NCBI RefSeq assembly: GCF_001522865.1
Contig: NZ_LOWB01000070.1
Coordinates: 62,001 to 126,000 of the forward strand
DNA: 64,000 bases
Direction of reading: 5' to 3'
Source of the DNA: Burkholderia sp. TSV86
Lineage (GTDB): Bacteria > Pseudomonadota > Gammaproteobacteria > Burkholderiales > Burkholderiaceae
The notes under the pieces were generated by a model. It was given only the letters and a program-made list of their open reading frames with translations, was not told the origin of the DNA and searched no databases. How positions within the stretch are numbered: the first letter of the stretch is position 1; each line of letters begins with the position of its first letter. The position numbers were made by a program, and so were the translations under genes. Below, piece by piece: positions 61,328 through 64,000 of this stretch.

Positions 61328-63097
61328 CTAATGCGCAACCGCCTGCCTTTTATGCGCCGCATCCTTTCCCATTCGCGCGAGCACATGCTCGGTCATCCCG
61401 CGCGCCAACTCCGCCTCGCCGACGAACACCTCGCCCATCCTTTCGCTCGCGAGCAGCGCCGCTTCGTCGTCGCTGTTCGTGCATAGCGCGATTTCGAGTG
61501 GCGGATTGAGCGTGCGGGCAATTTCCACGATCTGCCGCACGTCGAACACATCCGGCAACGTAACGACGAGCATCGCCGCCCGCGCGACATGCGCCTGCAC
61601 GAGCACGATAGGCTCGATCGCGTCGCCGGACACGGCCGCGACGCCGTCTTGGCGCAGCTTCTCGACGATCTCGCGATTCTGCTCGACGACGACAAATGCA
61701 ATGCCCCGGCTGTCGAGCGCCTGCGCGATGCGCATGCCGACGCGCCCATAGCCGACGATCACCACTTGCCCCGTCAAATGAGCCTGCGGCGTGGACATCG
61801 GCAACGCCGCAAGCGGATCGTCGCGCGCCTCCAGCCGGCGCGCGAGCGCCGAGCGTTCGCGAATCCACGCGAGCGCCGGGTCGATCGCCGCGAACAGCAG
61901 CGTGTTGAGCGCGATCGACAGCAGCGCGACCGCAAGAATCAGGCTTTGCCCCTGCGTCGACAACAGGCCCAACGCGCGCCCAAGCCCCGCAAGAATGAAC
62001 GAGAACTCGCCGATCTGCGCGAGCCCCGCGCCAACCGTCAGCGCGGTATTGAGCGGATAACGGAACGCGAGCACGAGCGCCGCTGCGGCGATTGTCTTGC
62101 CGACCACGACGATCGCCGCGACTTCGAGCACGTGCAGCGGCTCGTCGATCAGCACGCGCGGATCGAACAGCATGCCCACGGAGATGAAGAACAGCACCGA
62201 GAATGCGTCGCGCAGCGGCAGCGTCTCGTCGGCCGCGCAGCGGCTGAATTCCGATTCGCGCATCATCATGCCGGCGAAAAACGCGCCGAGCGCGAACGAC
62301 ACGTCGAACAGCTTCGCCGCGCCGAACGCAACGCCCACCGCCGCCGCGATCATGCACAGCGTAAACAACTCGCGCGAGCCGGTACGCGCAACGAGCCACA
62401 GCACACGAGGGAACACGCGCTTGCCGACCACAAGCATCAGCGAGACGAACGCGGCGACTTTCATCAACGTGAGGCCGAGCGCGTGCCACAGATTGCCGCC
62501 CGCCGACGCGGCGCCGTGCGCATCGTGCGCGGCCTGCGTGCCGGCCGCGCCCGCGCCCACATCCGCGCCGCCGAGCAGCCCGGCCAGCGGCGGCAGCAGC
62601 ACCAGCACGAGCACCATCACGAGATCCTCGACGACAAGCCAGCCGATCGCGATGCGCCCGTTGACCGATTCGACGAGCCCGCGCCCTTCGAGCGCGCGCA
62701 ACAGCACCACCGTACTTGCAACCGACAGCGCAAGACCGAACACGAGCGCCCCGCCTACGTTCCATCCCCACAGCAGCGCAAGCCCCGCGCCGAGCGCCGT
62801 CGCAACGGCGATCTGCACGATCGCGCCGGGCAGCGCGATCTTGCGGACCGCCAATAGATCGCCGAGCGAGAAATGCAAGCCGACCCCGAACATCAGCAGC
62901 ATCACGCCAATTTCGGCGAGCTGCTGCGCGAGCGCGATGTCGCCGACGAAACCGGGCGTGCCCGGGCCGATCACGATGCCGGCGAGCAAATAGCCGACGA
63001 GCGGCGGCATTTTCAGCAGCGACGCGAGGTAACCGAAGATCATCGCGAGACCGAAACCGGCCGCGAGCAACGCAATCAGGCTAACGTCATGAGGCAT
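61328..63097 (-). CDS. CPA2-family monovalent cation:proton antiporter (YbaL/KefB type)
   Basis: A 589-residue inner-membrane protein. About 12-13 helices (residues 1-390) form the Na+/H+ exchanger domain, with GYLLAGIVIGPGTPGFV and LLMFGVGLHFSLGDL (antiporter motif). A linker leads to a C-terminal RCK_N (TrkA-N) domain beginning GQVVIVGYGRVGMRIAQAL (NAD-binding GxGxxG) at about 450. The RCK domain gates transport by nucleotide or thiol ligands. It is a single gene convergent with the HAD gene. K+ versus Na+ specificity is not readable. Confidence 0.93.
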   Translation of the reverse strand: MPHDVSLIALLAAGFGLAMIFGYLASLLKMPPLVGYLLAGIVIGPGTPGFVGDIALAQQLAEIGVMLLMFGVGLHFSLGDLLAVRKIALPGAIVQIAVATALGAGLALLWGWNVGGALVFGLALSVASTVVLLRALEGRGLVESVNGRIAIGWLVVEDLVMVLVLVLLPPLAGLLGGADVGAGAAGTQAAHDAHGAASAGGNLWHALGLTLMKVAAFVSLMLVVGKRVFPRVLWLVARTGSRELFTLCMIAAAVGVAFGAAKLFDVSFALGAFFAGMMMRESEFSRCAADETLPLRDAFSVLFFISVGMLFDPRVLIDEPLHVLEVAAIVVVGKTIAAAALVLAFRYPLNTALTVGAGLAQIGEFSFILAGLGRALGLLSTQGQSLILAVALLSIALNTLLFAAIDPALAWIRERSALARRLEARDDPLAALPMSTPQAHLTGQVVIVGYGRVGMRIAQALDSRGIAFVVVEQNREIVEKLRQDGVAAVSGDAIEPIVLVQAHVARAAMLVVTLPDVFDVRQIVEIARTLNPPLEIALCTNSDDEAALLASERMGEVFVGEAELARGMTEHVLARMGKDAAHKRQAVAH

Positions 63098-63194
63098 CCT
63101 GGCATCCTTGCATGTAAATCATTCGTAAAGTTCAAGGATAAGGGATAGCGATGAACAACGGGTGAATTGAATCAGCTGCAACGCTGCGGCGCAC

Positions 63195-63238
63195 AAAAAC
63201 GCGCGGCCCCGCGCACAGCTGATCGTGCACGGGGCCGC
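63195..63238 (-). terminator. Intrinsic terminator of the branched-chain amino acid binding protein gene
   Basis: On the minus strand a 14-bp stem (arms 63225-63238 and 63203-63216, one mismatch, 8-nt loop) is followed shortly by GTTTTTG (63195-63201), about 50 bp after the stop: stem plus U-run. Confidence 0.85.
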
Positions 63239-63288
63239 GAAACGCCGAACCGGGCCCCGGAAGAGCGGGCCGCGTTGTTCGAAACGCC

Positions 63289-64000
63289 TTACATCTCGAC
63301 CTGATCGAGGAACGTCTTCTTGCCGTCCTTGTAGTTGTACAGCGAGATCACGCCATGCGTGAGATCGCCCTTTGAATCGAAGGTCGTCTCGCCGATCACT
63401 CCCTTGTACTTCGTCGTCGGAATCGCCGACAAAATCTTCGCCGGGTCTGTCGAATTCGTGCGCTTCATCGCATCGACGATGATGTAGACCGCGTCATACG
63501 CGAACGGCGCATCGAACCGGATCGGCTGGTTGAAGCGCTTCTCGTATTTCGCCTTGAACGCAGGGCCGCCCGGCATCTTCTCAACCGCCGCGCCCGCCTG
63601 CGAGCAGATGATGTTACCCACTGCATCGCCCGCCAGGCTCGCGAGCCCGTCGGTGCACACGCCGTCGCCCGAGAGAATCTTCGCGCGCAGGCCGAGCTGC
63701 TTGGCCTGCTTCGCGAACGGGCCACCCGTCGCGTCCATCCCGCCGTACATGATCGCGTCCGGGTTTTCCCCCTTGATCTTCGTCAGAATCGCGCGGAAAT
63801 CGACCGCCTTGTCGTTCGTCGCGTCGTGCGACAACACTTTCAGGCCGAGCGATTTCGCTTTTTTCTCGAATTCGTTCGCGAGGCCCTGGCCATACGCGGT
63901 CGAATCGTCAACGACGGCCACCGTCTTCACGCCCTTCGACGACGCATAGTTCGCCAGCGCCGGGCCCTGCTGCGCATCGGTCGCGACGACGCGGAAGGTG
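63289..64000 (-). CDS. Branched-chain amino acid ABC transporter substrate-binding protein (LivK-like), 5' end outside the window
   Basis: The C-terminal ~236 residues of a Leu/Ile/Val-binding-type periplasmic protein; the N-terminus and signal peptide lie beyond position 64000. Visible: KTVAVVDDSTAYGQGLANEFEKKA, DFRAILTKIKGENPDAIMYGGMDATGGPFAKQAKQLG and the late lobe FDAPFAYDAVYIIVDAMKR, all Peripla_BP_6 features. It ends with YNYKDGKKTFLDQVEM, as in LivJ/LivK proteins. A strong terminator follows. Exact ligand unknown (branched-chain amino acids most common). Confidence 0.92.
   Translation of the reverse strand, partial: TFRVVATDAQQGPALANYASSKGVKTVAVVDDSTAYGQGLANEFEKKAKSLGLKVLSHDATNDKAVDFRAILTKIKGENPDAIMYGGMDATGGPFAKQAKQLGLRAKILSGDGVCTDGLASLAGDAVGNIICSQAGAAVEKMPGGPAFKAKYEKRFNQPIRFDAPFAYDAVYIIVDAMKRTNSTDPAKILSAIPTTKYKGVIGETTFDSKGDLTHGVISLYNYKDGKKTFLDQVEM

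Noticed and set aside
1-64000. CRISPR arrays, tRNA or rRNA genes, prophage
   Set aside because: No regularly spaced direct repeats of 24-40 bp, no cloverleaf-like segment or rRNA words, and no phage structural genes were seen. The YqjE-like protein is a holin-fold relative only.

Overview
The window reads as a stretch of a Burkholderiaceae genome (Burkholderia sensu lato: Burkholderia, Paraburkholderia or Mycetohabitans). The evidence is the GC-rich coding style with long antisense shadow frames, the gene families present (trimeric porin, CatR-CatBCA, TctDE-like two-component system, Fiu/PiuC iron uptake, YqjDEK stress operon, orphan class B PBP) and the single-gene neighbourhoods typical of a secondary chromosome. 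No ribosomal genes, tRNAs or CRISPR arrays were seen. Genus and replicon are inferences.

Layout. 0-1.5 kb: a truncated DMT exporter divergent from an AraC regulator. 1.7-9.4 kb: three secreted zinc peptidases of unrelated families (metzincin, M1, M4) with AT-rich spacers. 9.9-14.5 kb: a three-subunit molybdenum oxidoreductase (A, B and C subunits) most like SoeABC sulfite dehydrogenase. 15.1-16.5 kb: a YqjDEK-like membrane/stress operon. 16.9-17.4 kb: an orphan PhnZ-type C-P bond dioxygenase. 17.7-21.3 kb: catechol ortho-cleavage genes catBCA, divergent from catR, with an ATAC-N7-GTAT operator. 21.7-24.1 kb: a translationally coupled pair of uncharacterised exported paralogues. 24.3-27.0 kb: an amidohydrolase behind a 13-bp-arm palindrome, with a PadR regulator. 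27.4-31.2 kb: small hypotheticals, carbonic anhydrase and two Hsp20 genes behind a sigma-32-like promoter. 31.5-39.0 kb: a two-component system divergent from an Fbp/Afu-type ABC importer and a porin. 39.8-41.1 kb: an aspartate carbamoyltransferase fused to an N-terminal helix-turn-helix, with matching palindromes in its promoter and inside its own linker. 41.2-45.0 kb: Fur-box/Fiu receptor/Sel1/PiuC iron operon. 45.1-46.4 kb: an isochorismatase-fold protein and a MobA-like nucleotidyltransferase. 46.5-49.0 kb: a low-GC island of three orphan genes bordered by a frameshifted IS701-family remnant. 49.3-54.9 kb: alpha/beta hydrolase, chemotaxis receptor and orphan PBP. 54.95-61.3 kb: a compact operon with a sedoheptulose-7-phosphate-type sugar cyclase. 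61.3-64 kb: a CPA2 antiporter and a truncated branched-chain amino acid binding protein.

The two most interesting systems are the following. First, the operon at 60075-54954 (sugar phosphate cyclase, SDR, GMC oxidoreductase, DegT aminotransferase, GNAT) has junctions overlapping or nearly abutting. It looks like a minimal pathway to an N-acylated C7N aminocyclitol and lacks the kinase, nucleotidyl- and glycosyltransferases of known pseudo-oligosaccharide clusters. Second, the HTH-ATCase fusion sits behind a sigma-70 promoter (TTGACT-N16-TATTAT) whose -10 is overlapped by a TATACGC-N3-GCGTATA palindrome. The same palindrome recurs inside the gene at the HTH/ATCase junction, which suggests a pyrimidine enzyme that represses its own gene.

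All calls come from reading the sequence and translations by eye. No database search was run, and residue numbers are hand-counted.
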